From positions 372,001-436,000 of the forward strand of contig JAQFVV010000230.1 of the NCBI GenBank assembly GCA_028023455.1: a DNA stretch of 64,000 bases. Reading direction: 5' to 3'. Below are positions 35,391 through 47,450 of the stretch, in pieces. The stretch's first letter is position 1; every line of letters begins with the position of its first letter. Under the pieces are notes generated by a model. It was not told where the DNA came from and did not search any database. It saw only the letters and a list, made by a program, of their open reading frames with translations. Origin of the DNA: Epiperipatus broadwayi (lineage: Eukaryota; Onychophora; Udeonychophora; Euonychophora; Peripatidae). The position numbers and the translations under genes were made by a program.

Positions 35391-35394
35391 ACCG

Positions 35395-35490
35395 AATAGT
35401 TTCTTGCTGGGTCACATGAAGTTTAAGTACAGAAAGTGATAGACTTGAATCATGATCCATGAATCTTGACTTCTGGAGTCCTATACACTT
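35395..35490 (-). repeat. tRNA-derived SINE, family A, degraded
   Basis: On plus: gaatagtttcttgctgggtc (tail side), aagtttaagtacagaaagtg and the B-box side gacttgaatcatgatcc. The head is weak. Confidence 0.6.
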
Positions 35491-36245
35491 ATTTATTTTT
35501 AAAGGGTTATTCCTTCCTATTATTGTTAAAGATAAACTTATTTTTAAAAATATGTTTATTTACTGGCACACATATTTTCTATCTGTACATAACAATAACC
35601 TATAATTGTATAACCTAACAAGTAGCAATTTTTCCATCACTAACATTTCAACATTATGGAAAAATAAGGAGCAAACATTTGCTATGGATTTGGGTATGTT
35701 TTGTACATCAGCAGCCATCCGTAAATGACTATAGCCATTCAAATGGTCAAGTGGGGGAGAGTGGATTAGAAAACAAAAAAAAAAGTTTTGCATATTATGT
35801 CCACATATGTCACATACAGATCTTTCAGACTGTTTATTTAAGGCAGTTTATTGATATTTTAAACTAAGTAACCGTATATATATTAATATTATGAACGTTT
35901 TCATTGTTTTTAAGTTACATGCTTTGAAATGATAATTATATCTGATTAATTTGTATATGTTATACTCAATCTTATCTAATGAAAAACACTTGAGAAGACA
36001 AAGAGTTCAGTTAAAAAAAAAAATTGAACTGGGAATTTTATAAATAACAAAAATTATAAAAAGATATATATTTTAAAGTTCGCTGGTTAACTTTTCTTAA
36101 TAATATTTACATTATAGAAATAATGACTTTTACAAAAAAAAAAACAATAACACCTCTTTTCTGCAAAATGTCTTCTAGAATAAATGCTTAAAATTTATAG
36201 ACACTGGAAGAGTAAAACCCAAGTAGATTTTCATTCATATATATC

Positions 36246-36352
36246 TTATAATACTTCTTTCATATACACTTCAATGCAAACAAATTTTCTTAAAAAATTC
36301 TAATTTTTCTTACAGTTTCGACTGTCCAGCAGTCTTCATCAGAGCTTATCAA
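36246..36352 (-). repeat. Dispersed repeat, second copy
   Basis: Reverse complement of 17452-17562, running from cttataatacttctttcata to cgactgtccagcagtcttca. Immediately to its right (36365-36450) is a degraded piece of the family C fold-back element (ggtggcactactgtatgagc). Confidence 0.7.
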
Positions 36353-36452
36353 ACTTCCTCATTTGCACTGGGTGGCACTACTGTATGAGCGTTTGCTATT
36401 ATTTTGACACCCCATGTGAGCATAGAAATTGATGATTATGTGACAAGTTAAC

Positions 36453-37495
36453 ATTGTAATACAAATAAAAGATAATGTAGTCATTAATAATACATTGAGA
36501 GAGCATATTAAGCACTCAAGGCGCATGAACTAAAGCTTTAGCTTTATGTAAGTATATATATTTACTGTATTTGTTCATTCATTCAAAAAATAACTATAAA
36601 TTACTGTATTACCATATCTTTTATTTTTTGTTTAATTAGAATAGGCAATGAGATGTCAGACTTTGATCTTCTGAAGATATTGGTGTATCATATTAATCAG
36701 TTTCATTTATCTGGATAATATCCTTGTTTTGGAATTTTTCCTATGGAAATTTAGTAGCAGTCTTGTTATTGATGGATGTGATCTATCCAATTGTTTTGAT
36801 GTTTTTAAATCCATATTGATTTGGGAATATGTACAATCATTCTTATCCATTTTATATTCTTAGTTAAACTTTTTATACAAGGTTTAAGTTTTCCGATGCA
36901 ATTTAAGATTATTTTACCAGTTCTTTTATTTTGCCATTATTAATATAGTAACTTTCTTTTATCACTTAAGGTTTATACTTAGAAAACATTTTATTACACA
37001 AAATATTGTATCCTAATAAATTTTTGGAAGAAAAAGAAAGTGGAAAAAAATGTATGTGTTTTTAATGCAATCTGAAAGCATGATTTATACATGAAATTGT
37101 GTAAATCTAAATTGTAACATTTTATGTTTGCAGTAGTGTATATTGATGCTATGCATATTACAACTTCACTGAATCACATGCCTGTTTGTATCCACAAACA
37201 CTAAGAATCACATGATTATCAACTTACATAAGAGTAACATCTTTTTATCAACTGTAGAGATATTTCTTCTGAATTTATGCTGTTAGCAGAAAAAGTAATC
37301 ATTGCTCTATTTTTTTATTATAAGAAATTTATTTTATCAATAATAATGATAGTTAAATAAAATTTATATTTTTATAATGTAAGAATAATATATTTCCTAA
37401 AATCACAGTAAAAAATGATAACTGTAATAAGTGGCAATATAATTTAAGGTTGCATTCTAGACTCAACTGAAAACACATATAGCAGAGTTTGTACT
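36453..37495. other. AT-rich unassigned sequence
   Basis: No gene or matched repeat was seen. Confidence 0.4.
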
Positions 37496-37502
37496 ATTTA
37501 CT

Positions 37503-37696
37503 AAGGCAATAAACCTAAAGCATGTGTGGTCAAAAATGCGAAGGTAGGGACCTCTACAGGTCTTAACTACAAGCTTATGCATTGGAATAAAAGAGGGGAA
37601 CCCCCTCCTATTATACATGCGTAAGCTTGTGGTTAAGACCTGTAGAGGTCCCTACCTTCGCATTTTCAACTACACATGCTTTAGGTTTATTGCCTT
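37503..37696. repeat. Near-perfect hairpin element (80-bp arms)
   Basis: Arms 37503-37582 and 37617-37696 differ at only a few positions, sharing aaggcaataaacctaaagca at the outer ends and aggtagggacctctacaggt in the middle. The 34-bp loop has its own gggg/cccc symmetry (aggggaaccccct). No second copy of this arm was noticed in the window. It is non-coding. The low arm divergence implies a recent origin or arm correction. Confidence 0.85.
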
Positions 37697-39370
37697 CATA
37701 AATATTTCGTACGTAATCAATGTGTGTTAAATAAATTTATAGAGTTACTGTAAAACCATATATTATGTTGCAACTACTGAACCTATTTGCTATTAATTTA
37801 CAAATATAAAAGTAGGCACTCTTCAAATATTATTCTCAATTTATTTTGAATCAAAAAATAATCTATTTAAAAGCTGTTCTTATTAACTGGAACCTTCCAT
37901 GTGAAATTCTTATTAACATTAATTTCTTGGCAAAATCATCAGTTTCACACCTCTATCATTTAATAATTTTATCATCTTTTCCCTGTCTCACGATAGCATT
38001 CTAATTTCTCGTCATCATTAACAATTATTTTTATATTTCCTTTTACTATATTTCTTATTTTATATATTGAAACAAGAACGCTGTTTCACATGTGTATTTA
38101 TTCTAAGAGCTAGTTACCCTCCCACCTTAAAAAACAGCAGATGTATAAAAAAGGTCGATCTGATATTTTTTCTAGAAAAACATAGCAAAAAGTTTAATTT
38201 ATAACTTTACAAGAAAATCATTATTTTCTATAATTGAGAAAAGAAAATAATAAAGATAAGTCATTATTGATTTTATAGTTTTGGATTATGATATAATTTA
38301 AATATATCACTTAAATATATCACTCATATTTATTTAAAGCTGGCATGCATTAAAGTGATTACATTTTTAATTTTTGGATGTTTTCGAATAAAGTGTAATA
38401 ATCACTTGAGGCAAAGTTAGTAAATTGAAAAACATGGCTTAATCTTCATGCGTCTTATCTATCCCGCTAAAAAGGTAGATTATCCAATCATTATGAAGAG
38501 AAAGGCAATCAGACTTAAATGAGAGCTGTGGAATGACTAGGATATGTGGGCTGAACTGTTTAATCAATCCAGAATCAGAATATATATAGTCAAGTTGCAA
38601 GTTCAGAGGCAGATTAGATTGGATTTTTAAAGTGTATGCTTAAAGAAGATTTTTTGAAAAAGATAGTAAGAAAAGTGAAGAATTAAAAAGTTAAAATTCT
38701 TATTTAAGTGTTACTCAACTCTGACTTTCATCATCTTGGAATATAACCTTTACAACCATGGTTAATAATGGAAACACCAAACATTATTAAGGAAAACATA
38801 ACGATGGAGCGCTAACGTAACAGCTTTTCCTCTCCATTCTAAGCCATGATTTTTTCAAGATTTGCCTGGATAGACATCATAGAAAGGAGATAATGCCATT
38901 CAGCTGAAGTGCGATGACCCCTTTTTGAAGGGACAAACTGGATAAATGAAGGTAATGAATTTATAAAATATTCGATATTATGTGCTTTCTTAAACTAAAA
39001 TTATCTATGTTTTTTAAAGACAAACAAAACGTCTTTATTATAAATATATATATATATAAAAAAGAATTATTAATAAAAATAGCTGCGTAAAAATACGTTC
39101 TGTTAATAATAAATTGTGGTGATAAATATTAGAAATATCTATAATCAAAAGGCATTTTTAATAAGGATTGACTACTTATCTACAGATTACATTTGAATTA
39201 AAATACAGTAAAAAATGAATACTTGTAATGATTTTATATTTTTTATTCAATATTTATATGTGTTTATAAAAATAAAATACAAAACAAACAGCTGTCTTAA
39301 AATAACTTATATGAAGAAATATACATCTGTGGCAGACCAATAATAATGGTTATGCTATATCACTAAATAA
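37697..39370. other. Unassigned sequence
   Basis: No gene was recognised. The interval 38440-38960 is more complex, with gatggagcgctaacgtaaca near 38803, but no frame is open. Confidence 0.35.
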
Positions 39371-39373
39371 AAA

Positions 39374-39910
39374 TTACAAATGCTTACCTGTATTGATATA
39401 AAATTACAAATGCTTAATACTTACCTGAATATTAATTTTGTGGGAGTAATTTAAACCACATTACTGGATTTGATAAATTTAATGAAATACTATATGGACT
39501 CTAAATGCTTACCTGTATTGATATAAAATTACAAATGCTTAATACTTATCTGAATATTGATTTTGTGGGAGTAATTTAAACCACATTACTGGATTTGATA
39601 AAATACTATATGGACTCTAAATGCTTACCTGTATTGATATAAAATTACAAATGCTTAATACTTATCTGAATATTGATTTTGTGGGAATAATTTAAACCAC
39701 ATTACTGGATTTGATAAAATACTATATGGACTCTAAATGCTTGCCTGTATTGATATAAAATTACAAATGCTTAATACTTATCTGAATATTGATTTTGTGG
39801 GAGTAATTTAAACCACATTACTGGATTTGATAAATTTAATGAAATACTATATGGACTCTAAATGCTTACCTGCATATTGATATAAAATTACAAATGCTTA
39901 ATACTTACAT
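39374..39910. repeat. Tandem array, about 4.5 units of 115-127 bp
   Basis: Units begin with (ct)aaatgcttacctgtattg at about 39374, 39501, 39616, 39732 and 39858. Each contains aaattacaaatgcttaatac and ggagtaatttaaaccacatt. Two length classes exist, differing by an indel of about 11 bp (tttaatgaaa present or absent). The very high similarity between units indicates recent expansion or homogenisation. Confidence 0.9.
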
Positions 39911-40824
39911 GAATCTCAATTATATACAAAGAAAATAATGAAACTTATGAGCACCAGTGTACATTGATACATGACTGAATTATAGAAACCTTACAGATCT
40001 GGAATAGCTCATCTTACCTATTTACCTACCTAAAAGAGATGTACAGATATGGAATAAAGAGTGGCAAAATATTCATGCAGTATTGGTAGACATCTACTAG
40101 ATAAAAGACCCTTTGAATCCTTTACCTAAGATACATCAAAATGAGCCTTCATTTGAAATGAAGGATGAACTTTATTAAAATGAATTGCAAATAAACTATT
40201 GATCAACAAACTGCTTCTAACCTTTCCATAAATGAAATGAAAATGAGTTATCACATGGATAGGAATGAACTTTATTAGAACTTGCAAATTAATTGTTATT
40301 AAATAAAATTATTGTTACTAAAAATTAAATTTAGTTATCCAGTTGTCCAATTCTATTTTGTTTTTATTGGATCACTCATCATTCATTGCACTTGTTCATG
40401 AGAATCTCATGCCTCCTGAGCTACATCTGGCATAACTAGACCTAGGTAAGTCAGGTTATAGTGAGATGGAACTCTAGTGGTGCTGTTTGGAAAACCAAAC
40501 ATATAAATGTCTAGATGCTTCTAGCCTCTATGGTGCTACATCCTCTGATAAGCAGGAAATGTAGGGGGGTTAACATCTGCATTGGAGAATGCCAATCAAT
40601 TGTTCCTTTCTGCAACATACTCATTAGGAAATTGTTACAACTGAAGTAATAAAAGGGTTGTATGGTGGTCCGGTTACAATATATATTATTTATTTTATCA
40701 ATATTAATAATCAAAAGTCTTGAAAACAATTTTTGTTTATTATCAACACCCTATTATTTACTAGAGTGCTACTTATGATGTTTTTTTCATTGTTATATAT
40801 TTTTATTTAACTTATAATCTCATG

Positions 40825-40905
40825 CGGTTTGGCATCATTGGACGAGTATCAAATTTGGGATTGGGAAGTCCCAGGATCAATTCTGATGCTCAAACTATAA
40901 TGCCA
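40825..40905 (+). repeat. tRNA-derived SINE, family A, fragment
   Basis: It contains ggtttggcatcattggacga, gggattgggaagtcccagga with B-box-like ggatcaattc, and gatgctcaaactataatgcc. The tail region cttatgaactctcaag is missing. Confidence 0.65.
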
Positions 40906-41124
40906 TTAACATTTTGTCTTAACTTACTTTATTTTTATATCTGTTTATGTGAGAAATCTCATAACCCAATTTCCATTCACTTCTGATTATGATCAGGTTG
41001 AAAATTTGCATAAAGATAACAATACATTTTTTTTAGAGTTTGTAAACAATTTTAACAAAAAATTCGTGAAAAAATTAAATTATTAATTTTATATGGGATT
41101 CAGTACTCTTTATAGTGCTGCCAT

Positions 41125-41300
41125 CTTTTTTTACACAAATGCACTAAAAAGTAAACAAATTTTCTTCAGCTTTCATAAATAAAAATGTGAGCTGAATCAT
41201 TTAAATAAACTTAAACTTAATGCCTACTCTCTTTATCACTAGAAAGGAGAATTAATTGAAAGTTTTTGTAAATAATGATTTGGAATCTGACATATTGTGA
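41125..41300 (+). repeat. Diverged duplicate block (copy 2 of 2)
   Basis: It aligns in order with 28978-29235: cacaaatgcactaaaaagta, cttcagctttcataaataaa, aatcatttaaataaa, tgcctactctctttatcac and gatttggaatctgac. Several small indels separate the copies. Confidence 0.55.
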
Positions 41301-44300
41301 AAGTGAAAGAAATTATATATCTATTTAGTACATTTATGTAAATAAAAATGTTTTTTGAATTTTTTTTATATATTTTTTGTTTTTATACTGAAATCAATAG
41401 CTTCACTATTATATCTACTATATATTGATCTCCAGCATATAAATATTTTATATCTTTAAATTTTTTTCTGCATAACTTTGCATTTTATGGGTTTATATAT
41501 ATATTGAACCGGATTGATATCCGATTCAAGGGTTTTACTGCCAAAATTAAAAACTTAATTTTTGTTAAATCTTATCTAATGTTATAAAAAAAATTTTTTA
41601 TTTATTTAAAAAGAGTACACGTATTAAAACATCTCATTTATATTTAAAATAGATCGTTTTAATGTTTTTAAAATTGTTTTTAAAATAGTTTTCTTATACC
41701 GCTGGTTTTTACTTTTTTTGAATCAATTTGATTAAAACAAGCTGGCTAGCTAATTACATTCCTGTTGCTTTTATTTTAAACATTGTAAACTCATTCTAAA
41801 AGTGGAGATTTGATTTTATGTAGTTGTTTTCGTTTCAATAATCCCTGGGTAGAATTCTTAAATTAGATTGAGCATGAGATTAAGATTTGCCCCTGCCCTT
41901 AGGCATAGAATTCAACAACAAGGTTAGTTTACATGGGAAATTAAGTGGAAGTATAAATGACACCAAAATTTTCATGGGTTAGTCTATTCTTTTCTATCCT
42001 AGAGATTGAGTAAGTCAACACTCCGTCAAAGTGATTTGTTCAGCTTCTTATTTCCAATATTCATTTGGATTAACCTCTACAACATTTGTACCATTAGCAG
42101 TTTGGACATTGCCATTACTAAAACAATTTTGCTTTCTCTGGGATGCCAAAATATACTGCTATATGTTTTATAACCAACAATATGTCGTGTTAGTTTAACT
42201 CAAAAGATGGACCCATGCCTGCCTACTCTCCTTCATCCTGCCATGAACACCTAAAATAAACAAGATCCTACTGCCTCTACATTGCCACTGTCAAAAGACC
42301 TGAAAATGGACTAAAATAAATGTGTGCACCTTATGTGAACTGTACTTTATCGTAAAGTAAAATTTTCTTTTATTCTTTCCAGGGTAAATTTTTTTTAATT
42401 AAATCTCCGCTCAATCTAATTATAAATCTGTATTCATAAGCAATATTTAGCCTCATATTTAATATTTGTTGTGCTTTCTTGTATTTTGTAGTGTGCCTTG
42501 GAATCTTAGTTTTAAGATTCCAAATTTGCTTTCAATTTTTGTTTATTGGAGAGTGACGAGTGAGTGTTTATATTTTTATGCCTAAAACTTTTTATAAATG
42601 CTTTAGCAGTCGTGTATATTTTAAATGCTTACCTGTAATTATTTTAGTAGCCAATAATTGATTTTAAATACTGTGCGCTTTTGCAAACCACCAAAAATCT
42701 TTTGGCTGGTCACTTTAGTGTCCTAGTTTTCTGCAGATGGAGATTTCATTTCTTTGTTTCTTATATCTCTGAAAGTGGAAACTAGAATTGTTTTTCTCTG
42801 TAATTTTATAAGTCACCAGCAGGAAGGTAATATTTATCCCTTTTGTAAATTACAGGTGAGAGAGATTTTTTGCTGTTAAAGTATTTAAAGCTTTAATATT
42901 TTGTACTCATGTGCACTCTCCGATAGATTTATTTTGTATTTATATGTAGCTTAAAATTGATCAGAGCATGTACTCAGAACTTGTGTCATAAATTTATTTC
43001 TTAATTATAATTATTTGTAATTCATTTTCTTTAATTGCTGGGGCAGACGTAACTGGTTTTCTAATCATTTACTTGTCTCCTATTGAGACCTTTAATTATG
43101 ATTCTTAGAGTAGTTTTTGCCAATTGTTTGGTTGGGGATTCAGCAGTTTTAATTGTTTGTTTCCCTTTCATTTTAAATCATATTTTTCGGTTGTTCTTGG
43201 GGTAAATTAATCCTCTTTATTTTAAACATAATAATAGGTGCAGCTTTTACCGGCATATGACATTCGTGATCCCGACACATTTTTCGGGCCTCAAAAAGCT
43301 CGCCGGTGCTGGTTTCATTGATTTATTTCAAGAATGTAAAATATATGAATGGGAAAGCCAATGTTTGGGTGAATCCTCTGCTGAATGAAATTTGCTTTTT
43401 CCCTTTTATAATTCATTATTAGGAGAAGATCAATAGGTCAGCCAGAGCATTGCGTTTAGTCTTTCTAGTACACGTCTGAGCTAACCCTATTTCTTGTGTC
43501 GTAAACGTATACTTCACAATTTATTTTCTCTTAAATAAATTTTTTTAAATATGTTTAAACTTAATTTGGCTGATGTTTGTCTTGGTGCTTTTATTTCTCA
43601 ATTGTCTAAACAATTTTAAGATCTCTTGTTTCTCCCTGAGTTTAGTCGGTGCAAACCATCATCATCCATTCTGATCACAGTAAATAAAATTTCCAGATAC
43701 ATAGTGATCTGGTGGCGCCCTCTGTGTCAGAATGGATTGAGTGTCCAGTACAATATATATATATATGTTTAATCAGTGCAGTATTAATGAATTCTTTCAG
43801 ATTGTTTTAAACTAGTGTTGATCGAGTAGATGGTAATCATAAGTTGTAAGAAATAAACGGTTTAGATCTGATAAATACATTTCCCCTCCAAAACGTGGAT
43901 ATTCTGGATGAATACATGATCTGAGACAGTAGAAAAAATTTAAATTAGAAAGCAACTTAAAATAGTTACAGCATATGGTGGAAATAATCAATTAAAAAAA
44001 TTATGAAATTTAATAATAAATGAAATAAATATGCACAATCATAGAAGTAATTAGAAAAAGATCGGACTCTGAGTAGCAGCATAATTACCTGCCGACAATT
44101 TCTATTTATTAAGAAACCAAGATTTATATTTTCTCAATGTCAGAATGAGAACAAAACAACATCTTAGAAATCAAAGAGTAAAAATTAGAAAGATTGTGAT
44201 TCTAATAGAAGAAAATAAACATGTTGTCAAAACTGTTATTAAAGATATTAAAGAAGGTGTTGGAGATTTTGTTAATTGAATAGATAGCGTTACAATAGCT

Positions 44301-45530
44301 TTGTGAAGTTGAACAGCAAAATAAAAAAATTCCATTGATCCTTTCAGTTTATTGTAATATTATAAGCAAGAAGTTTTCTTTTTCAACTTTAGAGCCATCT
44401 AGTGTCAGATTGAATAATCAATGATTATCAGTTGGTATGACAATTTACTTTTGACTTTGCCTTTGTGTAGACTAGATTATATATAAAATTTAAACATGAT
44501 TTAAAGATTAATGTATATTTGTTTTTTGTTTTTAATTAACCTTCAATACATGAAATAATGTATTCTAGGGGTCATTTATCTTTTTCGGATTCTTTTATTG
44601 AAATGTTTCAAGAATATGTAGTGAAGTAGAAGCTTTAATCGTATTTAAAAAAGATATTTTCCATTGAAGAAAAGAGATGAAGTTAGATGATTCCATTTGC
44701 TTACGATTAATAAAAAAAGTATTATATTAATCTTTAATCAAGGTTCAAGTTTATAATGTAGCTAGGAATGATATGATAATCTCTAACCTAATAAATGGAT
44801 ACAAATAACCATTAATGCACTTCTCTAAAGTAGAGGGTGTTAAAATTGTAGGTGTAGAAAGTTTGACACCTGTAAATCAAATTATAATAATTTGATATGA
44901 TAAATAATAAACAAATGATGAAGACATGTTTAAGAGATTAATATCTGGTCAACATAAAATATATCTCGAGAGAGAGGCATTTATTTTTCTCGGGTGTTTT
45001 TATTTGTATTGGCTCTGCCATCTAATAATTATGGAATAAAATATTTTATTTTATTAATGCTAATATTGAAAGTAAGTTGGGCCAGACATATAACAGTTTG
45101 GTATAATGAATTAAAAATAATATTAAAATATATGGTAAAGGATATATATATATTATTTGTGCAAGCTGCTTTTAGCATAATCAAAAATTGGGAAAATATT
45201 TAGTGGCCCCTACCCCTAAATCTAACTTTAATGGGTTACAGGCTGATTGATAGAATATCTGCTTTATCCTTTGATGCTGTTCTATCCATCAGCTTAAATT
45301 TTTTCCCCTACTTTCATTGATAGGAAATTCATACAGTGACTTTTTTCTTATTCCTATTCTGTCCATTGAGACAACATCCCAGAGCTTATTAAAATATTTT
45401 TAAGATTAAAACTTTCTTAAATAGGGAATATGAAGTAGAAGCGGTTCCAAGTGTCCATGACAACAAAGAACTTGCTTTTCAATGGACTAGTTAATTACTG
45501 AGTAATAAAAATTTTATATAATGTTTTATT
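41301..45530. other. Long unassigned stretch
   Basis: About 4.2 kb with no supported gene. The part near 43240-43320 (cagcttttaccggcatatga, cgggcctcaaaaagctcgcc) is CpG- and GC-rich for this window. Together with ggtggcgccctctgtgtcag at 43711 it might mark an old retroelement, but no paired terminal repeats were found. A TA run lies at 43755-43768. The opening at 44994-45203 has no motif. Confidence 0.35.
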
Positions 45531-45536
45531 TATTTA

Positions 45537-45737
45537 TTTAGCTAAGAATAGGTGTTAAACCACTAAACATTACATGATCACCATCTCATCCTAGCACATA
45601 ATTGTTGTAAACAAAGGCAAAACTAGGCACTAGATAGGGATTTTATGCACAAACCTTCTGACATCCATTGATTACTCTTGTTAGCACAAGGTGGCACTAC
45701 TGTATGGAGAGTTTTGCCTTTGTTTAGCTAAGAATAG
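45537..45737. repeat. Fold-back element, family C, flanked by a 15-bp direct repeat
   Basis: Internal inverted words gtaaacaaaggcaaaact (45608-45625) and agttttgcctttgttta (45710-45726) mark the hairpin. The outer part (accactaaacattacatgat) and the inner part (ttctgacatccattgattac) match the copy at 20033-20345. The 15-bp word TTTAGCTAAGAATAG flanks it at 45537-45551 and 45723-45737. Confidence 0.75.
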
Positions 45738-46329
45738 ATAAGTATAAATAACAATTATTTCGCCATTAATTCAATTACGAGATTAGTAGAGTACAATCTG
45801 GTTGCATAAAAAAAAGTCCTCTTTCTTATGTGTTCTTACTTACCTGAAATTTTTTTCACTTGATTAATATTAGAATACCAAGTTATTAGCATAGATGACA
45901 GAAGTGCTATTATTATTCTATAGAATTCTTCATATTTTATTCATGGACTGCCACTTTACATATATGTAAAATTCTTTATCATACATCTGTATGTATGTAA
46001 AATGAAGTGGTTTCTTTCTTATAAAGTTTAATTCATTTGCAGTGATGAGCACCATAATTCTAACTATGGTTGTGTTTGTCACTAAAAGTGCTCTCAGCTT
46101 TATGATATAAAGATAATCAAAGAAACCACTTTGTTTTGCATACATACAGACATATAATAAAAAACTACATATCCAAGTGAAGAGAAAATTAATATTATAT
46201 ATATATAAAGTGTGTCCAGTGAATAGATGACTGATTCTATCCAAACCATCTTTAAATCAATGCATGTGCTATGTAGTGACATAATTTCGCTAGTAACCAC
46301 AAACATTTTGAGATACTAGTGTATTTAGA
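45738..46329. other. AT-rich unassigned sequence
   Basis: Overlapping minus openings at 45930-46306 have no family motif and look like chance reading frames. Confidence 0.4.
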
Positions 46330-46690
46330 TCATGAGCTATACCATGAAATGAGATGGTATATATCAGACCTTCATAGATAATCTTCAATGCTCTCCTAAT
46401 CATCATGAAATCTTGAAAACTATCTGGAAATATCCTTGCAACATATGGCTTTGCTGACATATACAACTTGAATCATTTTAAACATTTCAGTAGCACTTTT
46501 ATCCAATTTAAAACCAAATTTTATGTTAGCATATTGTTCCATCATGAATTAAGGCATGAAACACATTGTCATATTTCATGCCATATCCATTAAAGTTTTG
46601 TATCAAATAACTATGTCAATCTTAATACAAGTTTTGGCATAGAGATGACTCTACAAGCACATGGGAGAAAGAACCGACTACCATTCCCCT
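46330..46690 (-). pseudogene. Mariner transposase 5' fragment, second copy
   Basis: On minus from about 46548 the reading is MEQYANIKFGFKLDKSATEM, then FKMIQVVYVSKA, which fits the N-terminal domain of mariner transposases. Stops follow. The upstream part (46555-46690) lines up with 7560-7770. Neither copy retains the catalytic domain. The plus opening at 46645-46932 starts in this upstream region and is not a gene. Confidence 0.7.
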
Positions 46691-47061
46691 TTTCACTGGG
46701 AGGCACTATACAAATGGTAATGATAGAGCACACACACATGTATATAACATATGTTAGTGCACAACATATGCAAGAGAAAGAGCATAAAGATAAATACTTT
46801 AAGGATATATGCGGTTCAATAATATTTATGATGGAGATTTCAATATCAGGATGCTCTAATGGTGTTAAAAGGATTACAAATACAATTATAGTAATTTCAA
46901 TTGATCATGATCATAGTATTATTTTTGTATAACCTGCATATAAATCAAAAGATTAAAGATATGGTTGTGCGCATACTGAATCTAATATATCCTTTTATAA
47001 GTAAAAAGTAAACTAGAAGTATAGAGAAAAAGTAAAAATTTTTTTTTCATGTGTCAAAGCA

Positions 47062-47149
47062 TCAGCCAGGAAGCAAATGCGCAAACCCGGGACAACTGCT
47101 TGTAAGGCTGCTGTGCTGACCACTCGGCCACCAACGCTTGACAAATTTT
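47062..47149 (-). mobile_element. Minimal tRNA-only SINE, minus copy
   Basis: Read on minus: gtcaagcgttggtggccgag, tggtcagcacagcagcctta, caagcagttgtcccgggttt, gcttcctggctgatgctttgacacatg. It has the same fold as the copy at 14171-14277, with an expanded B-box side. The flanks share an aaattttttt word, compatible with a target duplication but low in complexity. Confidence 0.8.
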
Positions 47150-47319
47150 TTTAAAAATAAATATATATATATATAATCTGTTGAAAAAAACTAATCTAAT
47201 ATTTATTTGTATGCTTTTTAGTCATTATCATCATAATCAAAACTTATATGATTGTTATAACTCCAAGAGAGTGAGAGAGAGATACAAAGATAGAAAGACA
47301 TTTTTAAAAAATGCTAATG

Positions 47320-47450
47320 GTTTTATTGCTCAGGAATTCATTAGAAGTTCAAGTACCATAACTATGAGCATCAGAATTGATCCTGGAACTTCCTGATACC
47401 AAATTGATTACTCTACCAACTGCACCAAACTATGCAGAGTAAACAAAAAT
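47320..47450 (-). repeat. tRNA-derived SINE, family A
   Basis: On plus: tggttttattgctcaggaat, cattagaagttcaagtacc, B-box side agaattgatcctggaac (47372-47388) and head side ctctaccaactgcaccaaac. A good copy. The opening at 47181-47396 runs into it. Confidence 0.8.

Noticed and set aside
43240-43740. LTR retrotransposon (GC-rich patch and ggtggcgccc resembling a primer-binding site)
   Set aside because: No paired long terminal repeats, no gag/pol motif and no polypurine tract could be found.
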